Source of the DNA: CALCMJ01 sp964475415
GTDB lineage: Bacteria > Bacteroidota > Bacteroidia > Chitinophagales > Saprospiraceae
Assembly: GCA_964475415.1 (NCBI GenBank)
Contig: CAYYWZ010000045.1
Span: 1-34,484 of the forward strand
Length of the DNA stretch: 34,484 bases
Direction: 5' to 3'
The position numbers were made by a program, and so were the translations under genes. Below are positions 1-7,668 of this stretch, one piece after another (position 1 is the first letter of the stretch; each line of letters opens with the position of its first letter). The notes under the pieces were generated by a model. It worked only from the letters and a program-made list of their open reading frames with translations. It did not search any database and was not told the DNA's origin.

Positions 1-2
1 AA

Positions 3-1097
3 GAATTATTAAAACCTAAAGATCCTCCACAGTTAAATTTTCTAAAGAGCAATTCAAATGAAATTCTAATTTCCAATGGTGAAGAACTAAGTTATGACAA
101 TAATAACGTGAGTCTTGATTATGATCTTATCAGTTTTAATAGTTTGGGGAGACAAACTATATTATTTAAACTATTAAGAAATAAGGAAGTAATAGCAGAG
201 TATAAAGAAATAGAAACTGGAAAAATTGAGTTGGATAATCTAAAACCTGGAAGCTATGAGGTTTTAGTAAAGGGAATAGATACTTACTCAAATGAATCAC
301 CAATACAAACTTTTAATTTTAAAATAAAGAAACCTTATTGGCAGTCGATTTGGTTCTACTTTTTTATATTTTTTATGAGTGCCTTTCTATTTTATATGCT
401 ATCTAAAATTGTTGTAAAGAGAACGGAGCAAAAGAAAGAGAAAGAATTCAAAGCGAAAATAAAATTGGCTGAACTGGAACTTTCAGCCCTTCAGTCACAA
501 CTCAACCCACATTTCATCTTTAATGCTATGGGTTCTATACAGGGTTTAATTCAAGGGGGTGAAATTGATTTAGCAGATGAATATTTAGCTAAGTTTTCTA
601 GACTTATGCGACACTTTTTATCTAGTTCTAAATCGAAAAGTAATAAGTTAGTTCATGAGCTTGAGATTATAGAAGATTATATTAATATAGAGAAATTGAG
701 GTATAACAATTTTGATTTTCATCTCGAAATTGACGATAAAATTAATGTGCTAGGCTTGGATGTTCCTTCGCTTTTTATTCAGCCATTTATTGAGAATTCT
801 ATAGCGCATGGTTTGTTTCATAAGAAGGGGAGAGGCGAATTGAAATTATTACTGAAAGAAGAGGGAGAAGGTATGACTGTAGAAATTATTGATAATGGAA
901 TAGGAAGAGCAGCTTCCAAGAGAATTAATGCTAATTCAATCTCTAATTATAAAAGCTATGGTATGTCACTCATTAAAGATAGATTAACTACTCTTAATTC
1001 AATATCTTCCGTTCCCTTTCGATTTAATATTGTCGATTTAGAAGTAGGCACTAAAGTTACTTTATGGATACCTTATAACAATAATTTGGCAGCATAA
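3..1097 (+). CDS. LytS/YpdA-type sensor histidine kinase (5'-truncated by window edge)
   Basis: Membrane sensor kinase that should phosphorylate the LytTR regulator encoded directly downstream. The reading frame stays open from base 3 to the window edge, so the GTG at 108 is not the true start and the N-terminus lies outside. What is visible, counted from 108: a Y_Y_Y-like beta-sandwich (about residues 1-75, ending near FNFKIKKPYW), one transmembrane helix (about 80-101), a short charged coiled linker, then the His_kinase domain with the H-box QLNPHFIFNA (phospho-acceptor H135) and a HATPase region with N box QPFIENSIAHG and a DNGIGR G-box. In Bacteroidota this order usually follows a beta-propeller sensor of the 'two-component regulator propeller' type. 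The missing N-terminus is therefore probably a periplasmic propeller (inference). The ligand cannot be read from the sequence. Confidence 0.93.
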   Translation, partial: ELLKPKDPPQLNFLKSNSNEILISNGEELSYDNNNVSLDYDLISFNSLGRQTILFKLLRNKEVIAEYKEIETGKIELDNLKPGSYEVLVKGIDTYSNESPIQTFNFKIKKPYWQSIWFYFFIFFMSAFLFYMLSKIVVKRTEQKKEKEFKAKIKLAELELSALQSQLNPHFIFNAMGSIQGLIQGGEIDLADEYLAKFSRLMRHFLSSSKSKSNKLVHELEIIEDYINIEKLRYNNFDFHLEIDDKINVLGLDVPSLFIQPFIENSIAHGLFHKKGRGELKLLLKEEGEGMTVEIIDNGIGRAASKRINANSISNYKSYGMSLIKDRLTTLNSISSVPFRFNIVDLEVGTKVTLWIPYNNNLAA

Positions 1098-1111
1098 AAC
1101 ATTAAATAATC

Positions 1112-1855
1112 ATGAATGTAGTAGTAATAGACGACGAAAAATTAGCAAGGGAAAATATAAAATCAAAAATTAAAACCCACTTTCCTTCATTTAATATAGT
1201 CTCAGAGGCAGATAGTTATGAAACTGGCATTACTGAGATAATGAGGACGCAACCAGATATTATATTTTTAGATGTGGCTATGCCAGGAAAATCTGGATTG
1301 GATTTGTTAAGAGATATTGGTAAAATATTTTTTGAAGTGGTTTTTATAACGGCGTATAATGAATATGCAATCCGGGCTTTCGATTACTCAGCAGTAGGTT
1401 ATGTTATGAAACCTATAGAGAATTCCTTTTTTGTAAATACAGTCCAAAGAGCTATAGAGAATGTACAAAGTAAAAAAGAAAAAGAGAATTATAGATTTTT
1501 ACTTACCAACATGAAAAAGTCGAAAGACGAGATAGAAACTATTGTAATATCAAGCACATCAAGTTATATATTTATTGCCGTAAAAGATATTTTGTTTATA
1601 AAAGCTGAGGGGAGATATGTAGAAATATTTCTAGAAGATGGTTGTACTCACACTAGTTCAAATAATATTTCTTTCTATTCGGAGATGCTGCCTAATGATG
1701 TTTTTATTGATGTTCATAAATCATATATCATCAATAAGAGATTTGTCAAAAAATATGATAAAGAAGGTATTTTACATCTACAAAACGATCACAAAATTCC
1801 TGTAGCTAGAAGAAGGAGGAACTTATTGTTAGCGGGATTGAAAATTAATAATTAA
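1112..1855 (+). CDS. LytTR-family response regulator
   Basis: DNA-binding response regulator, partner of the preceding kinase, starting 14 nt after its stop. Residues 1-125 form a receiver domain with the acidic pair in VVIDDEK (D7, D8), the phospho-acceptor in IIFLDVAMPG (D54), the T in VFITAY and the K in YVMKPI. Residues of about 140-245 form a LytTR domain with the typical ILFIKAEGRYVEIFL stretch and a HKSYIINKRFV segment. Length (247 aa) is normal for the LytR/AlgR family. Targets are unknown; no obvious regulated gene lies next to it, because an insertion-element remnant follows at once. Confidence 0.95.
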   Translation: MNVVVIDDEKLARENIKSKIKTHFPSFNIVSEADSYETGITEIMRTQPDIIFLDVAMPGKSGLDLLRDIGKIFFEVVFITAYNEYAIRAFDYSAVGYVMKPIENSFFVNTVQRAIENVQSKKEKENYRFLLTNMKKSKDEIETIVISSTSSYIFIAVKDILFIKAEGRYVEIFLEDGCTHTSSNNISFYSEMLPNDVFIDVHKSYIINKRFVKKYDKEGILHLQNDHKIPVARRRRNLLLAGLKINN

Positions 1856-1874
1856 GGTGATATTATTTGAGTTG

Positions 1875-2237
1875 TGGACTTCCCCATTAAAGTAGACATT
1901 CAGACAGAGGAGTTCAATACGCCTCAAAAGAATTCAGAACTTTAATTACAAATTACGGCTGCATCCGACGCATGTCCCGAAAAGGAAATTGCTGGGATAA
2001 TGCAGTTGCAGAATCATTTTTTAAAACAATTAAAATCGAGGCACTTAATAAATACAAATTCAAAGATTCAATATTCTTAAGAAAAGTTATCTTTAGATAT
2101 ATAGATGGATTTTATAACACGGTAAGATTTCATTCCGCGTTGGGTGGACTCTCGCCTTTAGCGGCTTCTATTAGAAAATATAAAAATCAAGCTGCTTAAT
2201 CAACTTATCTTAGTGTCCGCTATGCTGGGGAATTCCA
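1875..2237 (+). mobile_element. Internally deleted IS3-family element retaining both terminal inverted repeats
   Basis: The left end at 1875 reads TGGACTTCCCCATTAAAG and the right end at 2213-2237, read on the minus strand, begins TGGAATTCCCCAGCATAG. They share TGGA, TTCCCCA and GACA and match at roughly 18 of 24 positions. Between them lies only the last part of an IS3 orfB (integrase, rve domain). All of orfA and most of orfB are missing, because the left terminal repeat runs almost directly into the orfB codons HSDRGVQY at 1897. The 363-bp unit therefore looks like a deletion derivative, of the type that can become a MITE if a full copy supplies transposase. I found no convincing target-site duplication. 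Confidence 0.8.
1897..2199 (+). pseudogene. IS3-family transposase OrfB, C-terminal remnant
   Basis: The open frame contains HSDRGVQYAS (1897-1926), then a stretch ending GCIRRMSRKGNCWDNA, then AVAESFFKTIK and the terminal YNTVRFHSALGG. These are the hallmark DDE-integrase C-terminal blocks of IS3 OrfB, with the final catalytic E in AESFFKT. In frame, a stop (TAA, 1888-1890) lies only two codons upstream, inside the terminal repeat, and the two upstream catalytic aspartate blocks are absent except for the D of HSDRG. The product, if made from the ATG at 1972, would be 75 aa and cannot transpose DNA by itself. Confidence 0.9.
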
Positions 2238-2340
2238 GGCGCAGCTTGCCCGCTAGGGAAGACAAGAGGCGACTATAGAGCACAGGATGCGGATGATGAA
2301 GCAGTAGGAACGGATAGCGCGGTCCGAGGGAGGTGCCCTT
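2238..2340. repeat. GC-rich intergenic block, possible interspersed repeat
   Basis: By hand count about 60% of bases 2236-2340 are G or C, far above the AT-rich surroundings. It starts right at the end of the IS3 remnant and ends just before the mnmA promoter. No convincing ORF or tRNA was recognised. It includes GGGAGGTGCCC near the right end, a weak hairpin. It could be a genome-wide interspersed repeat, a foreign fragment or a structured RNA; the sequence alone does not decide. Confidence 0.4.
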
Positions 2341-2368
2341 ATTATCAATATTCTTAAGATAAATTCCT

Positions 2369-2376
2369 TATTTTTG
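2369..2376 (+). promoter_or_regulatory. Putative -7 box of mnmA (TATTTTTG)
   Basis: TATTTTTG fits the Bacteroidota TAnnTTTG -7 consensus exactly and ends 4 nt before the ATG at 2381, so the transcript would be nearly or fully leaderless. I see no TTG at the usual -33 spacing, which weakens the call. Confidence 0.45.
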
Positions 2377-2380
2377 CGGT

Positions 2381-3475
2381 ATGAGTAAGAAAGGTAGAAT
2401 ATTAGTTGCTATGAGTGGCGGTATAGATAGTACAGTCACGGCGATGATGCTGCATGAGGAAGGCTATGAGGTGGTAGGAATAACGATGAAGACTTGGGAT
2501 TATGCTGGTTCTGGTGGGTCTAAGAAAGAGACGGGTTGCTGTAGTCTGGATTCTATAAATGATGCTAGGGATATAGCGGTAAAAATGGGTTTTCATCACT
2601 TTATTATAGATATAAGAGAGGAGTTTGGGGATTATGTAATCGATAATTTTGTCGAGGAGTATGTAGCGGGTAGAACGCCTAATCCTTGTATCCTTTGTAA
2701 TACGCATATCAAGTGGGATGCACTGGTCAAACGTGCTGATGCGATGGATTGCGAGTATATCGCTACAGGGCACTACGCTAAGATCAACCAGTCCAATGAT
2801 CGGTACTATATCTCTAAAGGTAAGGATGCCAAAAAGGATCAGTCCTATGTATTATGGGGCTTATCGCAGGAATGTATGGCAAGGACGATGTTTCCGCTGG
2901 CAGACCTAGAGAAGGGGGAGATTAGGCAGATGGCTATGGACTGGGGCCATGAGGCGCTCTCCAAGAAGGCGGAGAGCTATGAGATATGTTTTGTGCCAGA
3001 TAATGACTACCGATCTTTCCTGAAGCGTCGTGTTCCTGAGCTCGAGGAGCAGGTGGCTAATGGTATATTCGTAGATCAGGAAGGCAAGGTAATCGGTAAG
3101 CATAACGGTTATCCTTTCTATACAATAGGGCAGCGTAAAGGTTTAGGCGGGACTTTTGGCAAGCCTATGTATGTTACTGATATACAGCCTAATGCAAATA
3201 CAGTAGTTCTAGGAGAGGTGGAACATCTAATGAAAAATGGCTTACTAGCGTATAAGGTAAATGCTATGAAATATGCCGAGATTCCGGCTATGGATGAGGT
3301 TGTAACTATGGTGCGTTATAATGATGCCGGCGTGATGAGTTCTATCAAAAAAAATGGTGAAAATGTAGAGGTTTCTTTCCACGCCAATGTCAGAGGTGTG
3401 GCACCTGGACAGTCGGCTGTTTTCTATGAAGGTGACGATGTTATAGGGGGAGGTATCATATATTCGAGTCTTTAA
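2381..3475 (+). CDS. mnmA: tRNA-specific 2-thiouridylase MnmA
   Basis: Cytoplasmic ATP-dependent enzyme that thiolates U34 of the tRNAs for Lys, Glu and Gln, taking sulfur from a persulfide relay. The N-terminal PP-loop SGGIDST (residues 12-18) binds ATP. The catalytic cysteine pair is present: C103 in TPNPCILCN and C203 in YEICFVPD. The tRNA/ATP motif TGHYAKI is at about 129-135 and a GQRKGLGG loop follows. Length 364 aa is normal. The ATG at 2381 leaves only MSKK before the first strand of the fold, so the start is secure. A lipoprotein gene and rimM follow on the same strand with short gaps (48 nt and 3 nt), suggesting co-transcription. Confidence 0.97.
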   Translation: MSKKGRILVAMSGGIDSTVTAMMLHEEGYEVVGITMKTWDYAGSGGSKKETGCCSLDSINDARDIAVKMGFHHFIIDIREEFGDYVIDNFVEEYVAGRTPNPCILCNTHIKWDALVKRADAMDCEYIATGHYAKINQSNDRYYISKGKDAKKDQSYVLWGLSQECMARTMFPLADLEKGEIRQMAMDWGHEALSKKAESYEICFVPDNDYRSFLKRRVPELEEQVANGIFVDQEGKVIGKHNGYPFYTIGQRKGLGGTFGKPMYVTDIQPNANTVVLGEVEHLMKNGLLAYKVNAMKYAEIPAMDEVVTMVRYNDAGVMSSIKKNGENVEVSFHANVRGVAPGQSAVFYEGDDVIGGGIIYSSL

Positions 3476-3523
3476 AATAGAAATATCTTGTAAGACGTTA
3501 GTTAAACGTAATAAAGTAACAAC

Positions 3524-4267
3524 ATGAAAAAATATACAATAAAGAATTGGTTGATATGCTCATTAGTGGTAACAGCGTTTTTCTCTTGCGACCCAGATCC
3601 GATAATAGGAGAAGAGGTGGATAGGGTTACAGATTTTCATCCATTCGAGGAGGGCAAGTTCTGGGTATATCAGGTAGATTCTACAATCTATGACGATAAC
3701 GGCGCGACGATTATCAATACCAGTGGTTTTGTAAGAGAAGAGATAAAAGAACAACTTTCTGAAGATCAGCAGTTTACTACACATGTTTTAGAGCGTTCGT
3801 GGAAAAGGAATGAAATGGACGAATGGGCGATTACAGATATATGGAGTATCGCTCTAGCTGATGGTATGCTGGTCAAAACGGAAGAGAATCTACGTTTTCT
3901 GAAAATATCTACTCCGATCATCGCTGATCAGGAATGGGAAGGAAACCTCTTCGATGAAAATATAGAAGTGTTGATCGCTGATGATGCCGTCCAAGTATAT
4001 CGAGATTGGGATTATAAGATTCTAGCTACAGGTCAGTCCGAAAATATCGGTGGAGTAGATTATACTGATATCCTGGTAGTCCAGGAGTCTGATAGCGAGA
4101 ATGTTATCGAAAGAAGATTTTCTATGACCAAGTATGCACGGAATATCGGTCTAGTAGAACGTACAATGGGGATTTATGACTCACAATGTAATGTGTGTGA
4201 GGAGCCCTGGGAAGAGAAAGCAGAGAGAGGATTCGGTTTGCGGGAGGTACTTATAGATCATAACTAG
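3524..4267 (+). CDS. Hypothetical lipoprotein
   Basis: I do not recognise the family. The N-terminus is a lipoprotein signal: basic MKKYTIKNW, a hydrophobic core, then the lipobox AFFSC with the lipidated cysteine at C22, followed by DPDP. The mature part of about 225 residues is acidic, with repeated W/Y-rich beta-strand patterns (FEEGKFWVYQVDS, DYKILATGQSENIGG), consistent with an all-beta envelope domain. A CNVCEEPW pair of cysteines lies near the C-terminus. It sits between mnmA and rimM, and its stop codon TAG is followed in the same frame, after one codon, by the rimM start. Confidence 0.75.
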   Translation: MKKYTIKNWLICSLVVTAFFSCDPDPIIGEEVDRVTDFHPFEEGKFWVYQVDSTIYDDNGATIINTSGFVREEIKEQLSEDQQFTTHVLERSWKRNEMDEWAITDIWSIALADGMLVKTEENLRFLKISTPIIADQEWEGNLFDENIEVLIADDAVQVYRDWDYKILATGQSENIGGVDYTDILVVQESDSENVIERRFSMTKYARNIGLVERTMGIYDSQCNVCEEPWEEKAERGFGLREVLIDHN

Positions 4268-4270
4268 GCC

Positions 4271-4774
4271 TTGCTGAGTTTTATAGAAATAGGGCGCTTG
4301 CTTAAATCTTTCGGCAAGGAAGGTAAGATAAGATATCATGTAGAGGATAATTATTTCGATGATTTTGCTCGATCGCAGTTTGTCTTTGTAGATATTGACG
4401 GATCTATTGTCCCATTCCAGATGGTAGCCAATGATGAGGCGGCGGGTATGCTGCTCTTTGATGGAATAACATCACCTCAGGAGGCGGAGGATCTTACTGG
4501 CAAAAACATATATCTATCTACTAACGAGATCGCGGAGGATAAGCGGGAGGCAGCAAAGTTGGATTTGAGTTTCCAAAACTATGCCCTGCATAATGAGGAA
4601 GGAACGTTTATCGCCAAAGTCGATAAGGTAGAAGATTATCCATCACAGAAAATGCTGGTCCTTACTACAGGACAGCTTATACCTCTACATAAGGATCTCG
4701 TAGTTCACATAGATGAAGTTCAGAAAGTTATACATTATAAGTTACCTGAAGGACTGTTAGATGTTAATATGTGA
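4271..4774 (+). CDS. rimM: Ribosome maturation factor RimM
   Basis: Binds 30S subunits and ribosomal protein S19 and assists maturation of the 16S rRNA 3' domain. The first line FIEIGRLLKSFGKEGKIR matches the RimM opening (IGxIxKxHGxxGE-like), the middle carries LFDGITSPQEAEDLTGKNIYL, and the C-terminal PRC-barrel ends in the family signature LPEGLLDVN. 167 aa is the usual size. The start must be TTG at 4271 (or CTG at 4274): the upstream in-frame codon is GCC and before it is the TAG stop of the lipoprotein gene, and the first internal ATG would remove the RimM N-domain. The 3-nt separation suggests translational coupling. Confidence 0.93.
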   Translation: MLSFIEIGRLLKSFGKEGKIRYHVEDNYFDDFARSQFVFVDIDGSIVPFQMVANDEAAGMLLFDGITSPQEAEDLTGKNIYLSTNEIAEDKREAAKLDLSFQNYALHNEEGTFIAKVDKVEDYPSQKMLVLTTGQLIPLHKDLVVHIDEVQKVIHYKLPEGLLDVNM

Positions 4775-4839
4775 AACTTGTTAGATAATTCAGGGAATAG
4801 CCTATATCTTGTGTACAATTATTATTAGCGATTAGAACA

Positions 4840-5718
4840 TTGAAACCTTTAACACCTATAGCATTTGTAAAAGTGTGTGTCTGCGCATTTTGTATCTTAT
4901 TATTAAGTGGCACTACTTATGCTCAGAATTATGAGATCAGACCTTATTTTGGTACTTCTTTCTATCTAGGTGATTTAGCTCCTTATAGACATAAGTTGAG
5001 TCTTTCAGATGGTAACTTGGCATTAGGTCTTTCTGTAGGTTATCGTGTCAATGATCTGGTAACTATTCATGCAAAAGCATTTCATACTCGGATATCAGGA
5101 GCGGACGAGAATTCCCGAAGTGCCGATAGAAGAAGAAGGAATCTAGATTTTTTCTCTAAACTTACCGATATAGGTATTAGTTCTGATTTTCATGTCAATG
5201 CTGTTATTCCTTCACTAGAAAAATTTGGCTTAGATGTATATATTAATGCAGGATTATCAGTCTTTAGCTATAATCCAGAGACGATATTTAATGGAGAGAT
5301 TGTGGCCTTGCAGCCACTAGGAACTGAAGGGCAGGGCGTTCCTGAATTTAACAAAGGACAGAAATATAGTCTTACGCAGATAGCGATACCTCTAGGTATG
5401 GGATTTATGTTTGATCTTACAGATAAGCTAGCCTTTGGACTGGAAGTTATCCCTAGAATAACTTTTACAGATTACCTAGACGATGTAAGTGGAACGTATA
5501 TATCTTTTGAGGAACAAAGTATGTATCAGAGTTCCTTAATAGCTGATATAGCTAACAGGACGGACGAGTTTAATGGTGTGCAGAATGATTACAGAACTGG
5601 CCAGATGAGAGGCAATCAAAAAAATAATGACTGGTATATATTAGGGACAGTCTTCTTTTCTTATAAGTTTGGGAAGAAAGAGGATAGGAAGTCTGATAAG
5701 GAAAGGAACGGTGATTAA
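4840..5718 (+). CDS. DUF6089-like outer-membrane beta-barrel protein
   Basis: Probable 8-stranded outer-membrane barrel. A signal peptide runs to about residue 29 (hydrophobic core CAFCILLLSG, cleavage after TTYAQ). The mature N-terminus YEIRPYFGTSFYLGDLAPY is the recognisable opening of DUF6089/OmpA-type N-terminal barrels in Bacteroidota. Alternating strands follow, including VGYRVNDLVTIHAKAF and IAIPLGMGFMFDLTDKLAFGLEV, and the last strand ends FFSYKFGKK. The start is TTG at 4840; the frame upstream reaches a stop at 4798 without another start. The gene begins 65 nt after rimM and may be the last gene of that unit. Function unknown. Confidence 0.8.
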   Translation: MKPLTPIAFVKVCVCAFCILLLSGTTYAQNYEIRPYFGTSFYLGDLAPYRHKLSLSDGNLALGLSVGYRVNDLVTIHAKAFHTRISGADENSRSADRRRRNLDFFSKLTDIGISSDFHVNAVIPSLEKFGLDVYINAGLSVFSYNPETIFNGEIVALQPLGTEGQGVPEFNKGQKYSLTQIAIPLGMGFMFDLTDKLAFGLEVIPRITFTDYLDDVSGTYISFEEQSMYQSSLIADIANRTDEFNGVQNDYRTGQMRGNQKNNDWYILGTVFFSYKFGKKEDRKSDKERNGD

Positions 5719-5785
5719 GATCGTTTAGTCCTATTAAGAACAAGACAAAGAAGCCCTACAGACTATATAGCTTTTCCGTTAAATA

Positions 5786-5830
5786 CTCAGCATTGCACAA
5801 TGGTTAGACATCTTAGCCCTTTAGGCTGTT
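5786..5830 (+). repeat. Short interspersed repeat, copy A (core AGCCCT-TT-AGG)
   Basis: Bases 5786-5830 align over their whole length, with small gaps, to 12985-13031: CTCAG, TTGCA, TGG, AGCCCT, AGG and TGTT are shared in order. The core can fold as AGCC-CTTTA-GGCT. Shorter copies are at 7916-7933 and 12943-12960. All lie between genes. Confidence 0.6.
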
Positions 5831-5930
5831 TGCTTAATAAGAAATTCTAGACCTCTTATCAAGTTATGGATGGAACAAATTAGAAGAAACTAAATTGGAA
5901 ATACGCTAAATGATAGCAGGAAATGGTGAA

Positions 5931-5961
5931 TTGCTACTATCAGATAATTCTTTTAATTTTG
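5931..5961 (+). promoter_or_regulatory. Promoter of the DinB-like gene (TTG-N20-TAATTTTG)
   Basis: TTG at 5931-5933 is followed after 20 nt by TAATTTTG at 5954-5961, matching the Bacteroidota sigma-A consensus TTG-N19/21-TAnnTTTG in both boxes and spacing. The -7 box ends 4 nt before the ATG at 5966, exactly as at mnmA, so transcription should start at or next to the start codon. Confidence 0.7.
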
Positions 5962-5965
5962 ACCT

Positions 5966-6520
5966 ATGTCAAATAAACAAAAAGCCCTTACCCAGTTAGA
6001 TAAGATAGAAAAACAACTAGCAGATCTCCTTTCCTCAATGGAGAAAGAGAAAACTGTAGATCTCCTGTATCATGAAAAAGAAGCAGACTGGTCTAGCCTA
6101 CAAGTTCTTAAGCATATAGAATTAGTAGAAGCGATATCTTTAAAATATATAAAATACAAAGTAAAGCAGGGCTCCAAGTTTAAGAAGGCGGGACTTAAAC
6201 AGATCTATGCCAGCTGGATTATGCAGAAAGCTTATAAGTCTAGTAAGAAGTTTACGGCTCCGGAAGGAAGGGGACTAGTACCTGAGCGGGAAGGACTAGA
6301 CTATGTAGAGATTGTGAAAAGTTTTAAACAACATAGGGTGGCGCTCAAGCAATTCCTTACAGAACTTAATGAGAAGTATTATAACTATGCGGTTTACAAG
6401 CATCCACTTTTTGGCAGGCTTACTTTACTGCAGATGTTAACCTTTTTTTATGGTCATATGGAAAGGCATGAGAAACAGATTAATAGGACTTTAGTAAAGG
6501 CTAAGGAATCTTTAGTGTAA
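5966..6520 (+). CDS. DinB-like four-helix protein
   Basis: Member of the DinB/YfiT-like putative metalloenzyme superfamily, whose four-helix bundles bind a divalent metal through three histidines. The triad is visible: H50 in VLKHIELVE, then H164 and H168 in YGHMERHEKQI. The segment HPLFGRLTLLQMLTFF before the last two histidines is typical of Bacteroidota DinB proteins. 184 aa is normal. Members are thiol transferases, hydrolases or of unknown role; the substrate cannot be told here. It has its own promoter and stands alone, with 247 nt of non-coding DNA upstream. Confidence 0.8.
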   Translation: MSNKQKALTQLDKIEKQLADLLSSMEKEKTVDLLYHEKEADWSSLQVLKHIELVEAISLKYIKYKVKQGSKFKKAGLKQIYASWIMQKAYKSSKKFTAPEGRGLVPEREGLDYVEIVKSFKQHRVALKQFLTELNEKYYNYAVYKHPLFGRLTLLQMLTFFYGHMERHEKQINRTLVKAKESLV

Positions 6521-6706
6521 GAAAAAAACTAAAGTTATAATAGGAGATTAGGACTGAAATTCTTTGGGCCTTACAAAGCTAGAAATAGTCTGTAACTCTG
6601 AGATACATACAGCTGAGAAAAATCGCTAAATACAAAACCATAGATTCTTTTAGACATATTACTTTTATTCAGCCCTTATTATTCCAACTCAATAAAAAAA
6701 AGCTCA

Positions 6707-7668
6707 CTAGTTATACGGGATCTCTTCATCAGATAAGGAATGTAAAAAGTTGACCAAATCTTCTTTTTGCTGTTCAGAAAAATTAAGCGGTTCAATCATT
6801 AGTGAATCGAGATTAACTGGATTCTCAATAAAGTCATACGGATCACTGTAAAAATCAATTACTTCCTCCAATGTTTCAAACATACCGTTGTGCATATAAG
6901 GTGCCGTCAGTGCAACATTCCGCAAGCCTGGCACTTTGAACTCTCCTAGGTCAGTAGAATCTCTTGTAACTTCAAAGCGTCCTCTATCTGTCAAATCTTG
7001 ACCATTGTATAAACCAATATTTCTAAATTCATCACCAGTAAAATCAGGACTAAAGTGACAATCAAAACACTTGAACTCATCCGAGATAAAAATTTCACGA
7101 CCTCTAAGTTGAGATGCTGTCATTACATTCTCATCAATATCACTCATATATAAATCATGTGGTGCTGTACCGTTACTTTCAAGACTACGTTGGAACTCAG
7201 CTAAGGCATGTGCTATATTAAATGAATCGGGTGCAGTTTGATAAATCGCATTAAACAGTGAATCATAATTATTATCCATTTGTATCCGCGAAACAGCAAC
7301 ATCATATGAAAGATTCATTTCGATCGGATTTTCGATAGGGACGATTACCTGTTCTTCCAAAGTAGCAGATCGACCATCATAAAAAAATAAGGTCGACTTA
7401 GCATATTCATAACAGAAGGCGTATTTCTTGAACCCAAGCTATCTCCAACACCAAGTGAAAATCGTCTGTTATCTGCAAACGCAAATTCCGGTTTGTGACA
7501 ACTCGCACAAGAGATAGTGCTATCTAAAGATAGTATGGGATCAAAGAACAGTTTTTTACCTAAATCCACTTTTGTTGATGCTAATGAGTCTTCAGTTATC
7601 GAAACCCTATCATATAGAGTTGCGGAACCTCCGAATATAAACATACAAATAAATATCAACCACTTCAT
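6707..7668 (-). pseudogene. Di-haem cytochrome c peroxidase (MauG/CcpA-like), split by a one-base frameshift
   Basis: Periplasmic enzyme that reduces H2O2 with electrons from cytochrome c, or a MauG-like oxidase. Two overlapping frames make one protein. The upstream piece (7668 down to about 7380) has a signal peptide, the LGKKLFFDPILS opening, the first haem motif CASCH (C54-H58) and SRNTPSVMN. The downstream piece (to 6707) has the second haem motif CFDCH, FKVPGLRNVALTAPYMHNG and a closing helix. In the first frame SRPYFF is followed by nonsense; one extra T in the T7 run (A7 at 7381-7387 on the + strand) restores SRPYFFYDGRSATLEEQ and a protein of about 320 aa, normal for the family. All catalytic parts survive, so this is a recent mutation, a slippage switch or a sequencing error. 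Confidence 0.85.

Noticed and set aside
1972..2199. Functional transposase
   Set aside because: Only the C-terminal 75-100 residues of OrfB remain; most catalytic blocks are missing.
2238..2340. tRNA gene in the GC-rich block
   Set aside because: No acceptor stem, T-loop GTTCGA-type sequence or cloverleaf could be drawn.
2402..2773. 123-aa ORF on the minus strand
   Set aside because: Lies fully inside mnmA on the opposite strand, with no recognisable motif.
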